A stretch of DNA of 64,000 nt from Pseudomonas chlororaphis subsp. chlororaphis (GCF_003945765.1 NZ_CP027712.1:6572001-6636000), one strand, 5' to 3'. Positions 29,118-41,322 are shown, numbered from the stretch's first letter. Numbers and translations are program-made. The notes: generated by a model from the letters alone, not told the origin.

Positions 29118-29792
29118 CTACATCCAGCCGTACTCGGCCATCGACAGCGGCTCGCCCTCGCCGACAATGAAATGGTCGAGTACGCGCACATCCACCAGGT
29201 CCAGCGCCTCCGTGAGCCTGCGGGTCAGCACCCGATCCGCCTGGCTCGGCTCGGAAACGCCCGAAGGATGGTTGTGACACAGGATCAGCGCGGCCGCGTT
29301 GTGCGCCAGGGCACGCTTGACCACTTGCCGCGGATAGACGCTGGTGGTGTTGATGGAACCCTGGAACAACGCCTCGAACGCCAGCACCCGGTGCTTGGAG
29401 TCGAGAAACAGGCAACCGAAGACCTCATGCGGTTCATGGCGCAACATCGCCTTGAGGTAGTCGCGGACCGCCACCGGGCTTTCCAGCACCGAATTGCGAC
29501 TGAGTTTTTCCGCCAGATGCCGGCGCGCCATTTCCAGCACCGCCTGCAATTGCGCGAACTTGGCCGGGCCCAGGCCAAGCTGCCGACTGAAGGTCAATTG
29601 GTCCGCCTCGAGCAGGCCACGCAGGCTGCCGAACTGATGCAACAGGTGTCGCGCCAGGTCGACCGCGCTTTTTCCGGCGACCCCGGTGCGCAGGAAAATC
29701 GCCAGCAATTCGGCGTCGGAAAGGGCCAGCGCGCCCTGCTCGAGAAGCTTCTCCCGCGGGCGCTCCGCCGCAGGCCAGTCGCGAATGCTCAT
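29118..29792 (-). CDS. radC: RadC family protein (JAB/MPN domain)
   Basis: A 224-residue protein: an N-terminal helix-hairpin-helix-like part and a C-terminal JAB domain with the metal motif CHNHPSG-x5-SQAD (about residues 172-186). ATG at 29792 ([16 protein letters not shown]) is preceded by GGAGGT. The frame continues upstream, but that part is unlike the family. RadC was once linked to DNA repair; its true biochemical role is unsettled. It is divergent from coaBC. Confidence 0.93.
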   Translation of the reverse strand: MSIRDWPAAERPREKLLEQGALALSDAELLAIFLRTGVAGKSAVDLARHLLHQFGSLRGLLEADQLTFSRQLGLGPAKFAQLQAVLEMARRHLAEKLSRNSVLESPVAVRDYLKAMLRHEPHEVFGCLFLDSKHRVLAFEALFQGSINTTSVYPRQVVKRALAHNAAALILCHNHPSGVSEPSQADRVLTRRLTEALDLVDVRVLDHFIVGEGEPLSMAEYGWM

Positions 29793-29923
29793 AGCACCTC
29801 CATGTGTGTGGGCGCCGCTGTTCCATAGCGGTCGCTGTGCTATCTTAGCCCATCTTTTTGCGTGGAATTTCCCCTGGGGAGGGGGTGTTACACGCAGCAA
29901 TCATTGAACTGAAAGGCAGGCCT

Positions 29924-31132
29924 ATGCAGCGGCTGTATCGGAAACGCATCGTTCTCGGCGTCGGCGGCGGCATCGCTGCCTATAAGAGCGCCGAGCTGGT
30001 TCGCCGACTCCTCGACCACGGCGCGGAAGTGCGTGTGGTCATGACCCGTGGCGGCAGTGAATTCATCACCCCGCTGACCATGCAGGCCCTGTCCGGGCAC
30101 CCGGTCCACCTGGACCTGCTCGACCCCGCGGCCGAAGCCGCCATGGGCCATATCGAACTGGCCAAATGGGCCGACCTGGTGCTGATCGCCCCGGCCACCG
30201 CCGACCTGATCGCCCGCCTGGCCCAAGGCATCGCCGACGACCTGCTGACCACCCTGGTCCTGGCCACCGACGCCACCGTCGCCATCGCCCCGGCCATGAA
30301 CCAGGCCATGTGGCGCGACCCTGCCACCCAGGCCAACACCCAGCTGCTGCAAAGCCGTGGCCTGAAAGTCTTCGGCCCGGCTTCCGGCAGCCAGGCCTGT
30401 GGCGACGTCGGCCTGGGCCGCATGCTCGAAGCCAACGATCTGGCGCTGTGCGCCGCCGACTGCTTCCAGCATCTGGCGCTGACTGGCAAACACGTGCTGA
30501 TTACCGCCGGCCCGACCCAGGAAAACATCGACCCGGTGCGCTACATCACCAACCACAGCTCCGGAAAAATGGGCTTTGCCCTGGCCGAAGCAGCGGTCGA
30601 AGCCGGTGCTCGGGTCACCCTGATCACCGGTCCCGTGCACCTGCCGACCCCGGATCGCGTGACCCGGATCGACGTGGTCAGTGCCCGCGACATGCTCGCC
30701 GCCTGCGAGGCCGCCATCCCATGCGACCTGTTCATCGCCTCGGCGGCGGTCGCGGACTACCGCCCGGAAGTCGTCGCCCCACAGAAATTGAAGAAAGACC
30801 CTACGAACGGCGACGGCCTGCTGCTGCAGATGGTGCGCAACCCGGACATCCTGGCCACCATCGCCACCCGCCCCGACCGTCCGTTCAGCGTCGGCTTCGC
30901 CGCTGAAACCGAACACTTGCTCGACTACGCTGCACGCAAACTCAAAGACAAGAACCTCGACCTGATCGTCGCCAACGACGTGGCCAACCCGAGCATTGGC
31001 TTCAACAGCGAGGAAAACGCCTGCAGCGTGATTGACCGGGAGTTGCACGCAACTCTCTTCGCCCAGACCAGCAAGGGCAAGATTGCCCGCCAACTGATCT
31101 CTTTCATCGCCGAACGGCTGAACCAGGTTTAA
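29924..31132 (+). CDS. coaBC: bifunctional phosphopantothenoylcysteine decarboxylase / phosphopantothenate-cysteine ligase
   Basis: A 402-residue two-domain enzyme of coenzyme A synthesis. The N-terminal CoaC flavoprotein domain (about 1-180) has [16 protein letters not shown] and the [13 protein letters not shown] cysteine loop. The C-terminal CoaB domain (about 190-400) has [14 protein letters not shown] and the KLKK lysine segment. It links 4'-phosphopantothenate to cysteine and decarboxylates the product. ATG at 29924 gives the family length. It is followed after 5 bp by dut, an old conserved pair. Confidence 0.97.
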   Translation: MQRLYRKRIVLGVGGGIAAYKSAELVRRLLDHGAEVRVVMTRGGSEFITPLTMQALSGHPVHLDLLDPAAEAAMGHIELAKWADLVLIAPATADLIARLAQGIADDLLTTLVLATDATVAIAPAMNQAMWRDPATQANTQLLQSRGLKVFGPASGSQACGDVGLGRMLEANDLALCAADCFQHLALTGKHVLITAGPTQENIDPVRYITNHSSGKMGFALAEAAVEAGARVTLITGPVHLPTPDRVTRIDVVSARDMLAACEAAIPCDLFIASAAVADYRPEVVAPQKLKKDPTNGDGLLLQMVRNPDILATIATRPDRPFSVGFAAETEHLLDYAARKLKDKNLDLIVANDVANPSIGFNSEENACSVIDRELHATLFAQTSKGKIARQLISFIAERLNQV

Positions 31133-31137
31133 CTCGC

Positions 31138-31593
31138 ATGCACGCTTTACAAGCCAAGATCCTCGACCCACGCATCGGCAACGAATTCCCCCTGCCGCAG
31201 TACGCCACGCCAGGCTCCGCCGGCCTCGACCTGCGCGCCATGCTCAAGCAGGACACCCTCCTGGAACCGGGCCAGACCCTGCTGATTCCTACCGGCCTGT
31301 CCGTCTACATCGGCGACCCAGGCCTCGCCGCGCTGATCCTGCCGCGCTCCGGCCTGGGTCACAAGCACGGCATCGTCCTGGGCAACCTGGTCGGCCTGAT
31401 CGACTCCGATTACCAGGGCGAACTCATGGTCTCCTGCTGGAACCGTGGCCAGACCGCCTTCAACATTGCGGTGGGCGAACGCATTGCCCAGTTGGTACTG
31501 GTACCCGTGGTCCAGGCGCACTTCGAAGTGGTCGAAGCCTTCGACGAAAGCCAGCGCGGCGCGGGCGGTTTCGGTCACTCCGGCAGCCATTAA
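31138..31593 (+). CDS. dut: dUTP diphosphatase
   Basis: A 151-residue trimeric dUTPase with its five motifs: [35 protein letters not shown] and the C-terminal [10 protein letters not shown]. It turns dUTP into dUMP, keeping uracil out of DNA and feeding thymidylate synthesis. It follows coaBC by 5 bp in one operon. A GC-rich hairpin at 31608-31630 follows it but has the T-tract only on the other strand. Confidence 0.97.
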   Translation: MHALQAKILDPRIGNEFPLPQYATPGSAGLDLRAMLKQDTLLEPGQTLLIPTGLSVYIGDPGLAALILPRSGLGHKHGIVLGNLVGLIDSDYQGELMVSCWNRGQTAFNIAVGERIAQLVLVPVVQAHFEVVEAFDESQRGAGGFGHSGSH

Positions 31594-31850
31594 GAAAAAA
31601 AACGGGCCGAGCCAACAACTCGGCCCTAGATTGGCGGGCTGTGTTTCAACACTAAAATTCTGCTGCTTTACTCAGAGACTGAGCCGCCCGGAATCAAGGC
31701 TGAAGGTGGTCGAAAAAGAGCTGACGCTCATCAGATGGCATTTTTGCACCATGAACCCAAGGGCAAAAACGCCGTCATACCCTTCAGTTTGAGCCTTCCG
31801 GTCAGTATTCCGGCCTGTCCTGCCCCCTTTTAGACGGAGCACCCCCAGTG

Positions 31851-33248
31851 ATGAGCAATGCAGCCAAAGTCGTACCCAAGTTCCCTGAAAGCATCTTTCG
31901 CGCTTACGACATTCGCGGAACCGTTCCGGAAACCCTGAACGCTGAAACCGCCTACTGGATCGGTCGCGCCATTGGCTCCGAGAGCCTGGCCCAAGGCGAA
32001 CCCAACGTTTGCGTAGGCCGTGACGGTCGCCTGTCCGGCCCCGAGCTGGTGGCGCAACTGATCCAGGGCCTGCACGACAGTGGTTGCCACGTCAGCGATG
32101 TCGGCCTGGTACCGACACCGGCGCTGTATTACGCGGCCAATGTGCTGGCTGGCAAATCCGGGGTGATGCTGACCGGTAGCCACAACCCGTCGAACTACAA
32201 CGGCTTCAAGATCGTCATTGCCGGCGACACCCTGGCCAACGAACAGATCCAGGCCCTGCACGATCGCCTCAAGACCAACAACCTGAGCAGCGGCCAGGGC
32301 AGCATCACCAAGGTCGACATCCTCGATCGCTACGGCAAGGAAATCACTGCCGACGTCAAACTCGCCCGTCGCCTGAAAGTGGTGGTCGATTGCGGCAACG
32401 GCGCGGCCGGCGTCATCGCGCCTCAGCTGATCGAAGCGCTGAATTGCGAAGTCATCCCGCTGTTCTGCGAAGTGGACGGCAACTTCCCCAACCACCACCC
32501 GGACCCGGGCAAGCCCGAGAACCTGGAAGACCTGATCGCCAAGGTCGCCGAGACCAACGCCGATATCGGCCTGGCCTTCGACGGCGACGGCGACCGCGTT
32601 GGCGTCGTGACCAACACCGGCAGCATCGTCTTCCCCGATCGCCTGTTGATGCTGTTCGCCAAGGATGTCGTAGCGCGCAACCCGGGCGCGGAGATCATCT
32701 TCGACGTCAAATGTACCCGCCGCCTGATCCCGCTGATCAAGGAATACGGCGGTCGCCCACTCATGTGGAAGACCGGTCACTCGCTGATCAAAAAGAAAAT
32801 GAAGCAGACCGGTGCGTTGCTGGCCGGTGAAATGAGCGGGCATGTGTTCTTCAAGGAACGCTGGTTCGGTTTCGACGACGGTATCTACAGCGCCGCGCGG
32901 CTGCTGGAGATCCTCAGCAAGGAAAAATCCAACGCGGAAGAGCTGTTCGCCACCTTCCCGAATGATATTTCTACGCCGGAAATCAATATCCATGTGACCG
33001 AAGAGAGCAAATTCAGCATCATTGATGCGCTGCACGACGCGCAATGGGGCGAAGGCGCCGACCTGACCACCATCGACGGCGTACGAGTCGACTACCCCAA
33101 AGGCTGGGGCCTGGTTCGCGCCTCCAACACCACACCGGTGCTGGTACTGCGCTTCGAAGCCGATGACGAAGCCGAACTGCAGCGCATCAAGGATGTGTTC
33201 CACACCCAGCTGAAACGTGTTGCACCTGACCTCCAACTACCGTTTTGA
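31851..33248 (+). CDS. algC: phosphomannomutase/phosphoglucomutase
   Basis: A 465-residue alpha-D-phosphohexomutase. The catalytic Ser110 is in TGSHNPSNYNG, the metal loop is DGDGDR near residue 245, the sugar-binding loop is GEMSGH, and the C-terminal phosphate loop is RASNTTP. AlgC supplies Man-1-P and Glc-1-P for alginate, LPS, rhamnolipid and Psl-type polysaccharides. The ATG is directly preceded by an in-frame GTG that could also serve; GGAG lies 8 bases from the GTG and 11 from the ATG. The 257-bp gap after dut suggests its own promoter; argB follows after 39 bp. Confidence 0.96.
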   Translation: MSNAAKVVPKFPESIFRAYDIRGTVPETLNAETAYWIGRAIGSESLAQGEPNVCVGRDGRLSGPELVAQLIQGLHDSGCHVSDVGLVPTPALYYAANVLAGKSGVMLTGSHNPSNYNGFKIVIAGDTLANEQIQALHDRLKTNNLSSGQGSITKVDILDRYGKEITADVKLARRLKVVVDCGNGAAGVIAPQLIEALNCEVIPLFCEVDGNFPNHHPDPGKPENLEDLIAKVAETNADIGLAFDGDGDRVGVVTNTGSIVFPDRLLMLFAKDVVARNPGAEIIFDVKCTRRLIPLIKEYGGRPLMWKTGHSLIKKKMKQTGALLAGEMSGHVFFKERWFGFDDGIYSAARLLEILSKEKSNAEELFATFPNDISTPEINIHVTEESKFSIIDALHDAQWGEGADLTTIDGVRVDYPKGWGLVRASNTTPVLVLRFEADDEAELQRIKDVFHTQLKRVAPDLQLPF

Positions 33249-33287
33249 TTTTCTTCAAGCGCCTTTATTGAAGTGCCGGAGCCCTGA

Positions 33288-34193
<906 letters not shown>

Positions 34194-34204
34194 GCAACAC
34201 AAAC

Positions 34205-34245
34205 AAAAAGACCCCGTTCAGCCTGGCTGGGCGGGGTCTTTTTTT
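34205..34245. terminator. bidirectional terminator between argB and pyrE
   Basis: AAAAAGACCCCG (34205-34216) pairs with CGGGGTCTTTTT (34232-34243), with A- and T-tracts on both sides, between two convergent genes. Confidence 0.9.
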
Positions 34246-34271
34246 GCCTGTGCGATCCCTACAAGTCGGTA

Positions 34272-34916
34272 TCAGACGCCGAATTGCGCGCGGTAGGCTT
34301 CCACCGCCGGCAGATGCTGCTTGAGCGCCGGATCGTCCGCCAGGAACTGCAGGACCTGGGTCAGGGAAACGATGCTCACCACAGGAATGCCGAAGTCGCG
34401 CTCGACTTCCTGGATCGCCGACAACTCACCATTGCCACGCTCCTGACGGTTCAGGGCGATCAGCACACCCGCGGCCTTGGCGCCTTCCTGGGATCCGATG
34501 ATCTGCATCACTTCGCGGATCGCCGTGCCCGCGGTGATCACGTCGTCGATGATCAGCACGTCGCCAGTCAATGGCGCGCCGACCAGGCTGCCGCCTTCGC
34601 CGTGAGCCTTGGCTTCCTTGCGGTTGAAACACCATGGCAGATCGCGCTGATGATGCTCGGCCAGGGCCACGGCCGTCGCCGCCGCCAAAGGAATGCCTTT
34701 GTACGCAGGACCGAAAAGCACATCGAAAGAAATGCCGCTGTCGACGATCGCCGCGGCATAAAAACGCCCCAGCTGCGCCAGGGCCGAGCCGCTGTTGAAC
34801 AGGCCGGCATTGAAGAAGTAAGGACTGGTACGCCCGGACTTCAGGGTGAACTCACCGAAGCGCAAAACCCCGCGATCGATGGCAAAACGAATGAAATCGC
34901 GCTGATACGCCTGCAT
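34272..34916 (-). CDS. pyrE: orotate phosphoribosyltransferase
   Basis: A 214-residue type I phosphoribosyltransferase. The PRPP loop is [13 protein letters not shown] at about residues 122-134, with [11 protein letters not shown] and the flexible [10 protein letters not shown] loop. It makes OMP from orotate and PRPP in pyrimidine synthesis. It is divergent from crc, with 81 bp between the starts, as in other pseudomonads. Confidence 0.97.
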   Translation of the reverse strand: MQAYQRDFIRFAIDRGVLRFGEFTLKSGRTSPYFFNAGLFNSGSALAQLGRFYAAAIVDSGISFDVLFGPAYKGIPLAAATAVALAEHHQRDLPWCFNRKEAKAHGEGGSLVGAPLTGDVLIIDDVITAGTAIREVMQIIGSQEGAKAAGVLIALNRQERGNGELSAIQEVERDFGIPVVSIVSLTQVLQFLADDPALKQHLPAVEAYRAQFGV

Positions 34917-34997
34917 GAAAAAGCCCCAAATACCACGGATTTAGCTAATTAGGTAGACCTCGGGTATCATACACGCACGTGATTTTTGGGGCCATTT

Positions 34998-35777
34998 ATG
35001 CGGATCATCAGTGTGAACGTCAATGGTATTCAGGCTGCAGTGGAGCGAGGTTTGCTCAGTTGGCTGCAAGCACAGAATGCCGACGTCATCTGCCTGCAGG
35101 ACACCCGCGCCTCCGCCTTTGAACTGGACGATCCAGCCTTCCAACTGGATGGCTACTTCCTTTATGCCTGCGATGCCGAAGTTCCCGCCCAAGGCGGTGT
35201 GGCTTTGTATTCGCGGTTGCAACCGAAGGCTGTCATCAGCGGTCTCGGCTTCGAGACGGCCGACCGCTACGGGCGCTACCTGCAAGCCGATTTCGACAAG
35301 GTCAGCATCGCGACCTTGCTGCTTCCTTCCGGGCAGAACGGCGATGAAGACTTGAACCAGAAGTTCAAGCTTATGGACGACTTCGCCCGTTACCTGGATA
35401 AACAGCGGCGCAAACGTCGCGAGTACATTTATTGTGGCTCGCTGTACGTGGCGCAACAGAAGCTGGATATCAAGAACTGGCGTGACAGCCAACAATCTCC
35501 GGGTTTCCTGGCGCCTGAGCGTGCCTGGATGGACGAGATTGTCGGCAACATGGGTTATGTCGACGCCCTGCGCGAAGTCAGCCGCGAAGGCGATCAATAC
35601 AGCTGGTGGCCGGACAACGAACAGGCCGAGATGCTCAACCTGGGCTGGCGCTTCGACTATCAGCTGCTGACCCCGGGCCTGCGTCGCTTCGTGCGCAGCG
35701 CACGCCTGCCACGCCAGCCGCGCTTCTCGCAGCACGCGCCGCTGATCGTGGACTACGACTGGACGCTGACCATCTAA
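34998..35777 (+). CDS. crc: catabolite repression control protein
   Basis: A 259-residue protein of the endonuclease/exonuclease/phosphatase fold (MRIISVNVNGIQAAVERGLL to the HAPLIVDYDW end). In pseudomonads Crc has no detectable nuclease activity; it acts with Hfq on A-rich sites near the starts of catabolic mRNAs, and is titrated by the CrcZ/CrcY small RNAs. ATG at 34998 matches the known N-terminus; the upstream ATG at 34986 adds MGPF only. It shares the upstream region with pyrE and ends at a strong terminator. Confidence 0.97.
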   Translation: MRIISVNVNGIQAAVERGLLSWLQAQNADVICLQDTRASAFELDDPAFQLDGYFLYACDAEVPAQGGVALYSRLQPKAVISGLGFETADRYGRYLQADFDKVSIATLLLPSGQNGDEDLNQKFKLMDDFARYLDKQRRKRREYIYCGSLYVAQQKLDIKNWRDSQQSPGFLAPERAWMDEIVGNMGYVDALREVSREGDQYSWWPDNEQAEMLNLGWRFDYQLLTPGLRRFVRSARLPRQPRFSQHAPLIVDYDWTLTI

Positions 35778-35791
35778 GCATCTTTTCGCAG

Positions 35792-35828
35792 CCACAAAAA
35801 AGCCGACATCAGTGTCGGCTTTTTTGTG
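35792..35828. terminator. bidirectional terminator between crc and the DUF4870 gene
   Basis: A long stem built on AGCCGACA-TCAG-TGTCGGCT extended by the A/T tracts on both sides (CCACAAAAAA and TTTTTTGTGG), between convergent genes. Confidence 0.9.
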
Positions 35829-35838
35829 GGCGCTCGGC

Positions 35839-36207
35839 CTATTTGATCAATCGCCAGGTGAACGGGTAACGGTACGCCACCCCTTCATTGGCCTTGACCC
35901 CGGCGATGATAGTCAGCACCAGGGCGCCGATCGCCAACAGACCAAAAAGCAGGAAACCCACCAGCACCACCATCAGCAGGAAGCAGACCAGCGAGGCAAG
36001 GGCCACGGTGATCTGAAAGTTCAACGCTTCCTTGCCCTGGGCATCGATGAACGGATCGGTCTCGCGCTTCATCTGCCAGAGCACCAACGGACCGATCAGG
36101 GTGCCGAACGGAATCCAGATGCCCAGCAAGGCCGACAGGTGACAGAACATCGCCCACTGACGCACCTCATGGCTCGGGACAGGTTGCGGAAGCTGGTCGT
36201 CGTTCAT
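35839..36207 (-). CDS. DUF4870 domain membrane protein
   Basis: A 122-residue protein with an amphipathic start (REVRQW-like EVRQWAMFCHLSALLG), three hydrophobic helices (about 22-45, 65-85, 87-108) and the DUF4870/Tic20-like pattern WQMKRETDPFIDAQGKEALNFQ. ATG at 36207 is taken as start because the family begins about there. The role is unknown. It lies 31 bp after rph on the same strand and may be read with it. Confidence 0.85.
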   Translation of the reverse strand: MNDDQLPQPVPSHEVRQWAMFCHLSALLGIWIPFGTLIGPLVLWQMKRETDPFIDAQGKEALNFQITVALASLVCFLLMVVLVGFLLFGLLAIGALVLTIIAGVKANEGVAYRYPFTWRLIK

Positions 36208-36238
36208 GCGGCTCTCCTTGCTGAAAGCTACCGGGCAA

Positions 36239-36961
36239 TCAGTCAGCCAGGGCTGCCTGTTGCAATTCAAAGATCTCGCTCATGCCTTTCTTGGCCAGCG
36301 CCAGCATGGCGTTCAGTTCTTCCGGCTGGAACGGCGCGCCTTCGGCAGTGCCCTGGACTTCGATGAAACCGCCAGTGCTGGTCATGACCACGTTGAGGTC
36401 AGTCTCGGCCGCCGAGTCTTCCAGGTAATCCAGATCCAGCACCGGCTCGCCCTGGTACATGCCCACGGACACCGCCGCGATCATTTGCTTGATCGGGTCG
36501 CCGCCCTTCAGGCCGCCCCGCTTCTTGATCACTTTCAGCGCATCCACCAGGGCCACCATGGCACCGGTGATCGACGCGGTACGGGTACCGCCATCGGCCT
36601 GGATCACATCGCAGTCGACATACAGGGTGACGTCGCCCAGCTTGGTCATGTCCAGCGCAGCGCGCAGGGAACGACCGATCAGACGCTGGATCTCCAGGGT
36701 GCGGCCGCCTTGCTTGCCGCGACTGGCTTCACGCTGGTTACGCTCGCCGGTGGCGCGCGGCAGCATGCCGTATTCGGCGGTCAACCAACCCTGGCCCTGG
36801 CCCTTGAGGAAGCGGGGTACGCCGTTCTCGACGCTGACCGTGCAGATCACTTTGGTATCACCGAACTCGACCAGTACAGATCCCTCGGCGTGTTTGGTGT
36901 AGTTGCGGGTGATGCGGATCGAGCGGAGCTGATCGGCAGCGCGACCACTTGGACGTTTCAT
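36239..36961 (-). CDS. rph: ribonuclease PH
   Basis: A 240-residue phosphorolytic 3'-5' exoribonuclease that trims tRNA 3' ends. The N-terminus [19 protein letters not shown] and the segments [16 protein letters not shown] and [13 protein letters not shown], with the phosphate-binding [16 protein letters not shown] region, are those of RNase PH. It is intact, unlike the frameshifted E. coli K-12 copy. ATG at 36961 gives full length. Divergent from yicC. Confidence 0.97.
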   Translation of the reverse strand: MKRPSGRAADQLRSIRITRNYTKHAEGSVLVEFGDTKVICTVSVENGVPRFLKGQGQGWLTAEYGMLPRATGERNQREASRGKQGGRTLEIQRLIGRSLRAALDMTKLGDVTLYVDCDVIQADGGTRTASITGAMVALVDALKVIKKRGGLKGGDPIKQMIAAVSVGMYQGEPVLDLDYLEDSAAETDLNVVMTSTGGFIEVQGTAEGAPFQPEELNAMLALAKKGMSEIFELQQAALAD

Positions 36962-37231
36962 AGGGAAATACCTGTACGGGGACGGAAAACTGCCGATCAT
37001 TATAGAGCCCGCGGCCCTGCCTGGGCAGTTCTAAAAACCCCGGCCCGTCGGCGACGCCTCTGGAACAGCCCTCCGGTCGCCCCGCAGCGCTTTGTCACAC
37101 CCGCAGTTTGGGAGCATCCACCGCACTGCGCTACAATCCTGCGCCTTCGCAGCCTGTCGGCTTCAATTCATTCATATCGGGCCCGTGCAACCCTCCGCGG
37201 TTGGCGGCGGACCTGTATCGGAGGTACCTCC

Positions 37232-38095
37232 ATGGTGCACAGCATGACCGCCTTCGCCCGGGTAGAACGGGCCGGCACTCAGGGCACCCTGAGCTGGGAA
37301 CTGCGCTCGGTCAACAGCCGTTACCTGGAACCGCACCTGCGCTTGCCGGAATCCTTTCGCGACCTGGAAGGCGCGGTCCGTGAGGCGCTGCGCCAGGGAC
37401 TGTCGCGCGGCAAGCTCGAATGCACCTTGCGCTTCACCGAAGAAACCACCGGCAAACCATTGCAGGTCGACCGGGAGCGCGCCGCGCAACTGGTGGCGGC
37501 AGCCGAGTCCGTTGCCAGCCTGATCAAACAGCCGGCGGCGCTGAACCCACTGGAAGTGCTGGCCTGGCCCGGCGTCCTGGTGGCCGATGCCAGCGACCCG
37601 CAGGCGCTGAACAACGAAGCCCTGAGCCTGTTCAACCAGGGGCTGAAAGAGCTGAAGAGCGGCCGTGAACGCGAAGGCGCGGAGCTGGCCCGCCTGATCA
37701 ACGACCGCCTGACCTCCATCGAGGAAGACGTCGTGACCCTGCGCGAGCTGGTCCCGCAGATGCTCGCCACCCAGCGCCAAAAGGTTCTCGACCGCTTCGC
37801 CGACATGCAGGCCGAGCTGGACCCAACACGCCTGGAACAGGAAATGGTGCTGCTCGCCCAGAAGAGCGACGTCGCCGAAGAACTGGACCGCCTGAGCACC
37901 CACATCATCGAAGTTCGCCGCGTGCTCAAGTCCGGCGGCGCCGCCGGCCGGCGCCTGGACTTCCTGATGCAGGAGCTCAACCGCGAAGCCAACACACTGG
38001 GCTCCAAGGCCTTCGACCCGCGCAGCACCCAGGCTGCGGTCAACCTCAAGGTGTTGATCGAGCAGATGCGCGAACAAGTACAGAATATTGAGTAA
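37232..38095 (+). CDS. yicC: YicC family endoribonuclease
   Basis: A 287-residue YicC-family protein with the start MVHSMTAFARVER and the conserved end (GRRLDFLMQELNREANTLGSK). The family has been shown in E. coli and Bacillus to include endoribonucleases; a specific target here cannot be given. GGAGG lies 7 bases before the ATG. It is 12 bp upstream of gmk and forms an operon with it. Confidence 0.92.
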   Translation: MVHSMTAFARVERAGTQGTLSWELRSVNSRYLEPHLRLPESFRDLEGAVREALRQGLSRGKLECTLRFTEETTGKPLQVDRERAAQLVAAAESVASLIKQPAALNPLEVLAWPGVLVADASDPQALNNEALSLFNQGLKELKSGREREGAELARLINDRLTSIEEDVVTLRELVPQMLATQRQKVLDRFADMQAELDPTRLEQEMVLLAQKSDVAEELDRLSTHIIEVRRVLKSGGAAGRRLDFLMQELNREANTLGSKAFDPRSTQAAVNLKVLIEQMREQVQNIE

Positions 38096-38728
<633 letters not shown>

Positions 38729-38793
38729 ATAGCACTTCCCAAAACCGCTGCAAGGGCTTTACATTGGCACTTGTAGCGGGCCGGAAAGCTTGG

Positions 38794-38833
38794 TTAAAAA
38801 ATCAGCGCTTCCCTAATCGCTGGTGATTTTTTA
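38794..38833 (+). terminator. probable terminator after gmk
   Basis: TTAAAAAATCAGCG and CGCTGGTGATTTTTTAA form an imperfect stem (three-base bulge) around CTTCCCTAAT, ending in a run of T, 65 bp after the gmk stop. Confidence 0.65.
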
Positions 38834-38895
38834 AACTGTTGAGTCCGCTCGCCCATCCGGGCAGCGCGCATATTGCATTTGCTACGAGGAAGACC

Positions 38896-39159
38896 ATGGC
38901 CCGCGTAACCGTTGAAGACTGTCTAGAACACGTGGATAACCGCTTTGAGCTGGTCATGCTCTCTACCAAGCGTGCCCGTCAACTGGCAACCGGCGGCAAA
39001 GAGCCGAAAGTAGCATGGGAAAACGACAAGCCTACCGTCGTCGCCCTGCGCGAAATCGCTGAAGGCCTGATCGACTACGCAGCTATCGCCGAAGCCGAAA
39101 TCGTTGAAGATGAACCGCTTTTTGCTGCATTCGAGGACGAGTCCAACGAGGCCGTCTAA
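38896..39159 (+). CDS. rpoZ: RNA polymerase omega subunit
   Basis: An 87-residue protein beginning [20 protein letters not shown] and containing the KRARQL and [15 protein letters not shown] segments of omega. It helps fold the beta' subunit and, in proteobacteria, forms part of a ppGpp site on RNA polymerase, which fits its position 57 bp upstream of spoT in one operon. GAGGAAG precedes the ATG. Confidence 0.97.
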   Translation: MARVTVEDCLEHVDNRFELVMLSTKRARQLATGGKEPKVAWENDKPTVVALREIAEGLIDYAAIAEAEIVEDEPLFAAFEDESNEAV

Positions 39160-39216
39160 GCCTATGCCTGGTCGACGTAGCACGGCGCGGGATCACAGCT
39201 TACGGCAGGAGTCATC

Positions 39217-41322
39217 ATGCCGAGCATAGACGCCCTCGCCGATCGCTTATCGACCTATCTCGGCACGGACCAGGTCAATCTGGTCCGCCGAGCGTATTTC
39301 TACGCCGAACAAGCCCATGACGGTCAGCGCCGTCGCAGCGGCGAGGCGTACGTCACGCACCCGTTAGCGGTCGCAAACATTCTCGCCGACATGCATATGG
39401 ACCATCAGAGCCTGATGGCGGCCATGCTGCATGACGTGATCGAAGACACCGGTATCGCCAAGGAAGCGCTGCAAGCGCAGTTTGGTGAAACCGTGGCCGA
39501 ACTGGTCGACGGGGTCAGCAAACTGACCCAGATGAATTTCGAGACCAAGGCCGAAGCCCAAGCGGAAAACTTCCAGAAGATGGCCATGGCCATGGCGCGC
39601 GACATTCGCGTGATCCTGGTCAAGCTGGCCGACCGCCTGCACAACATGCGCACCCTGGAAGTGCTGTCCGGCGAAAAACGCCGGCGGATCGCCAAGGAAA
39701 CCCTGGAGATCTATGCGCCCATCGCCAACCGCCTGGGCATGCACAGCATCCGCATCGAATTCGAAGACCTCGGTTTCAAGGCCATGCATCCGATGCGTTC
39801 CGCGCGGATCTACCAGGCGGTCAAGCGCGCCCGGGGCAACCGCAAGGAAATCGTCAACAAGATCGAAGAATCCCTGAGCCACTGCCTGGCCATCGACGGC
39901 ATCCAGGGCGAGGTCAGCGGCCGCCAGAAGCACTTGTATGGCATCTATAAAAAGATGCGCGGCAAACGCCGGGCCTTCAACGAGATCATGGACGTCTACG
40001 CGTTCCGGATCATCGTCGACAAGGTCGACACCTGCTACCGCGTGCTCGGCGCCGTACACAACCTGTACAAGCCGCTGCCGGGTCGCTTCAAGGATTACAT
40101 CGCGATCCCCAAGGCCAACGGCTACCAGTCGCTGCATACCACGCTGTTCGGCATGCACGGCGTGCCGATCGAGATCCAGATCCGCACCCGCGAAATGGAA
40201 GAGATGGCCAACAACGGCATCGCCGCCCACTGGCTGTACAAATCCAGCGGCGACGAGCAGCCCAAGGGCACCCACGCCCGGGCTCGCCAATGGGTCAAGG
40301 GCGTGCTGGAGATGCAGCAACGCGCCGGCAACTCCCTGGAATTCATCGAAAGCGTGAAAATCGACCTGTTCCCGGACGAGGTCTACGTGTTCACGCCGAA
40401 AGGCCGGATCATGGAGCTGCCCAAAGGCTCCACGGCGGTGGACTTCGCCTATGCGGTACACACTGACGTCGGCAACAGCTGCATCGCCTGTCGGATCAAT
40501 CGCCGCTTGGCGCCGCTGTCCGAACCGCTGCAAAGCGGCTCCACCGTGGAAATCGTCAGCGCCCCGGGCGCACGCCCCAACCCGGCCTGGCTCAACTTCG
40601 TGGTCACCGGCAAGGCTCGCACCCACATCCGCCACGCCCTGAAACTGCAACGCCGCTCCGAGTCCATCAGCCTGGGCGAACGCCTGCTGAACAAGGTGCT
40701 CAACGGTTTTGACAGCGCCCTGGAAAAGATCCCGGCCGAACGCGTGCAAGCGATGCTCACCGAGTATCGCCTGGAGCTGATCGAAGACCTGCTGGAAGAC
40801 ATCGGCCTGGGCAATCGCATGGCTTATGTGGTCGCCCGCCGCCTGCTCGGCGAAGGCGAACAGCTGCCAAGCCCGGAAGGTCCGCTGGCCATTCGCGGCA
40901 CCGAAGGCCTGGTCCTGAGCTACGCCAAGTGCTGCACGCCGATCCCGGGCGACCCGATTGTCGGCCACCTGTCCGCGGGCAAAGGGATGGTGGTGCACCT
41001 GGACAACTGCCGCAACATCAGCGAAATCCGCCACAACCCGGAAAAATGCATCCAGCTTTCGTGGGCCAAGGATGTCACCGGCGAATTCAACGTCGAGCTG
41101 CGCGTCGAGCTGGAGCACCAGCGCGGCCTGATCGCCCTGCTGGCCAGCAGCGTCAACGCGGCCGACGGCAATATCGAGAAAATCAGCATGGACGAACGGG
41201 ATGGTCGCATCAGCGTGGTCCAACTGGTGGTCAGCGTGCACGACCGCGTGCACCTGGCCCGCGTGATCAAGAAACTGCGCGCCCTGACCGGGGTCATTCG
41301 CATCACTCGCATGCGTGCATAG
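39217..41322 (+). CDS. spoT: bifunctional (p)ppGpp synthetase/hydrolase SpoT
   Basis: A 701-residue RelA/SpoT homologue. The HD hydrolase domain has an intact HDVIED at residues 72-77, so it can degrade (p)ppGpp. The synthetase domain (about 230-350) has RFKDYIAIPKANGYQSLHT. TGS domain about 385-446 and C-terminal ACT domain about 625-700 follow, with the AKCCTPIPGD conserved-cysteine region near residue 570. The ATG is preceded by AGGAG. It is the second gene of rpoZ-spoT, with ridA 36 bp after it. Confidence 0.97.
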   Translation: MPSIDALADRLSTYLGTDQVNLVRRAYFYAEQAHDGQRRRSGEAYVTHPLAVANILADMHMDHQSLMAAMLHDVIEDTGIAKEALQAQFGETVAELVDGVSKLTQMNFETKAEAQAENFQKMAMAMARDIRVILVKLADRLHNMRTLEVLSGEKRRRIAKETLEIYAPIANRLGMHSIRIEFEDLGFKAMHPMRSARIYQAVKRARGNRKEIVNKIEESLSHCLAIDGIQGEVSGRQKHLYGIYKKMRGKRRAFNEIMDVYAFRIIVDKVDTCYRVLGAVHNLYKPLPGRFKDYIAIPKANGYQSLHTTLFGMHGVPIEIQIRTREMEEMANNGIAAHWLYKSSGDEQPKGTHARARQWVKGVLEMQQRAGNSLEFIESVKIDLFPDEVYVFTPKGRIMELPKGSTAVDFAYAVHTDVGNSCIACRINRRLAPLSEPLQSGSTVEIVSAPGARPNPAWLNFVVTGKARTHIRHALKLQRRSESISLGERLLNKVLNGFDSALEKIPAERVQAMLTEYRLELIEDLLEDIGLGNRMAYVVARRLLGEGEQLPSPEGPLAIRGTEGLVLSYAKCCTPIPGDPIVGHLSAGKGMVVHLDNCRNISEIRHNPEKCIQLSWAKDVTGEFNVELRVELEHQRGLIALLASSVNAADGNIEKISMDERDGRISVVQLVVSVHDRVHLARVIKKLRALTGVIRITRMRA

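Noticed and set aside
31608..31630. GC-rich hairpin GGGCCGAG-CTCGGCCC after dut as a terminator
   Set aside because: The T-tract lies on the opposite strand and no minus-strand gene ends here, so it is not a canonical terminator for dut; kept only as a note in the dut entry.
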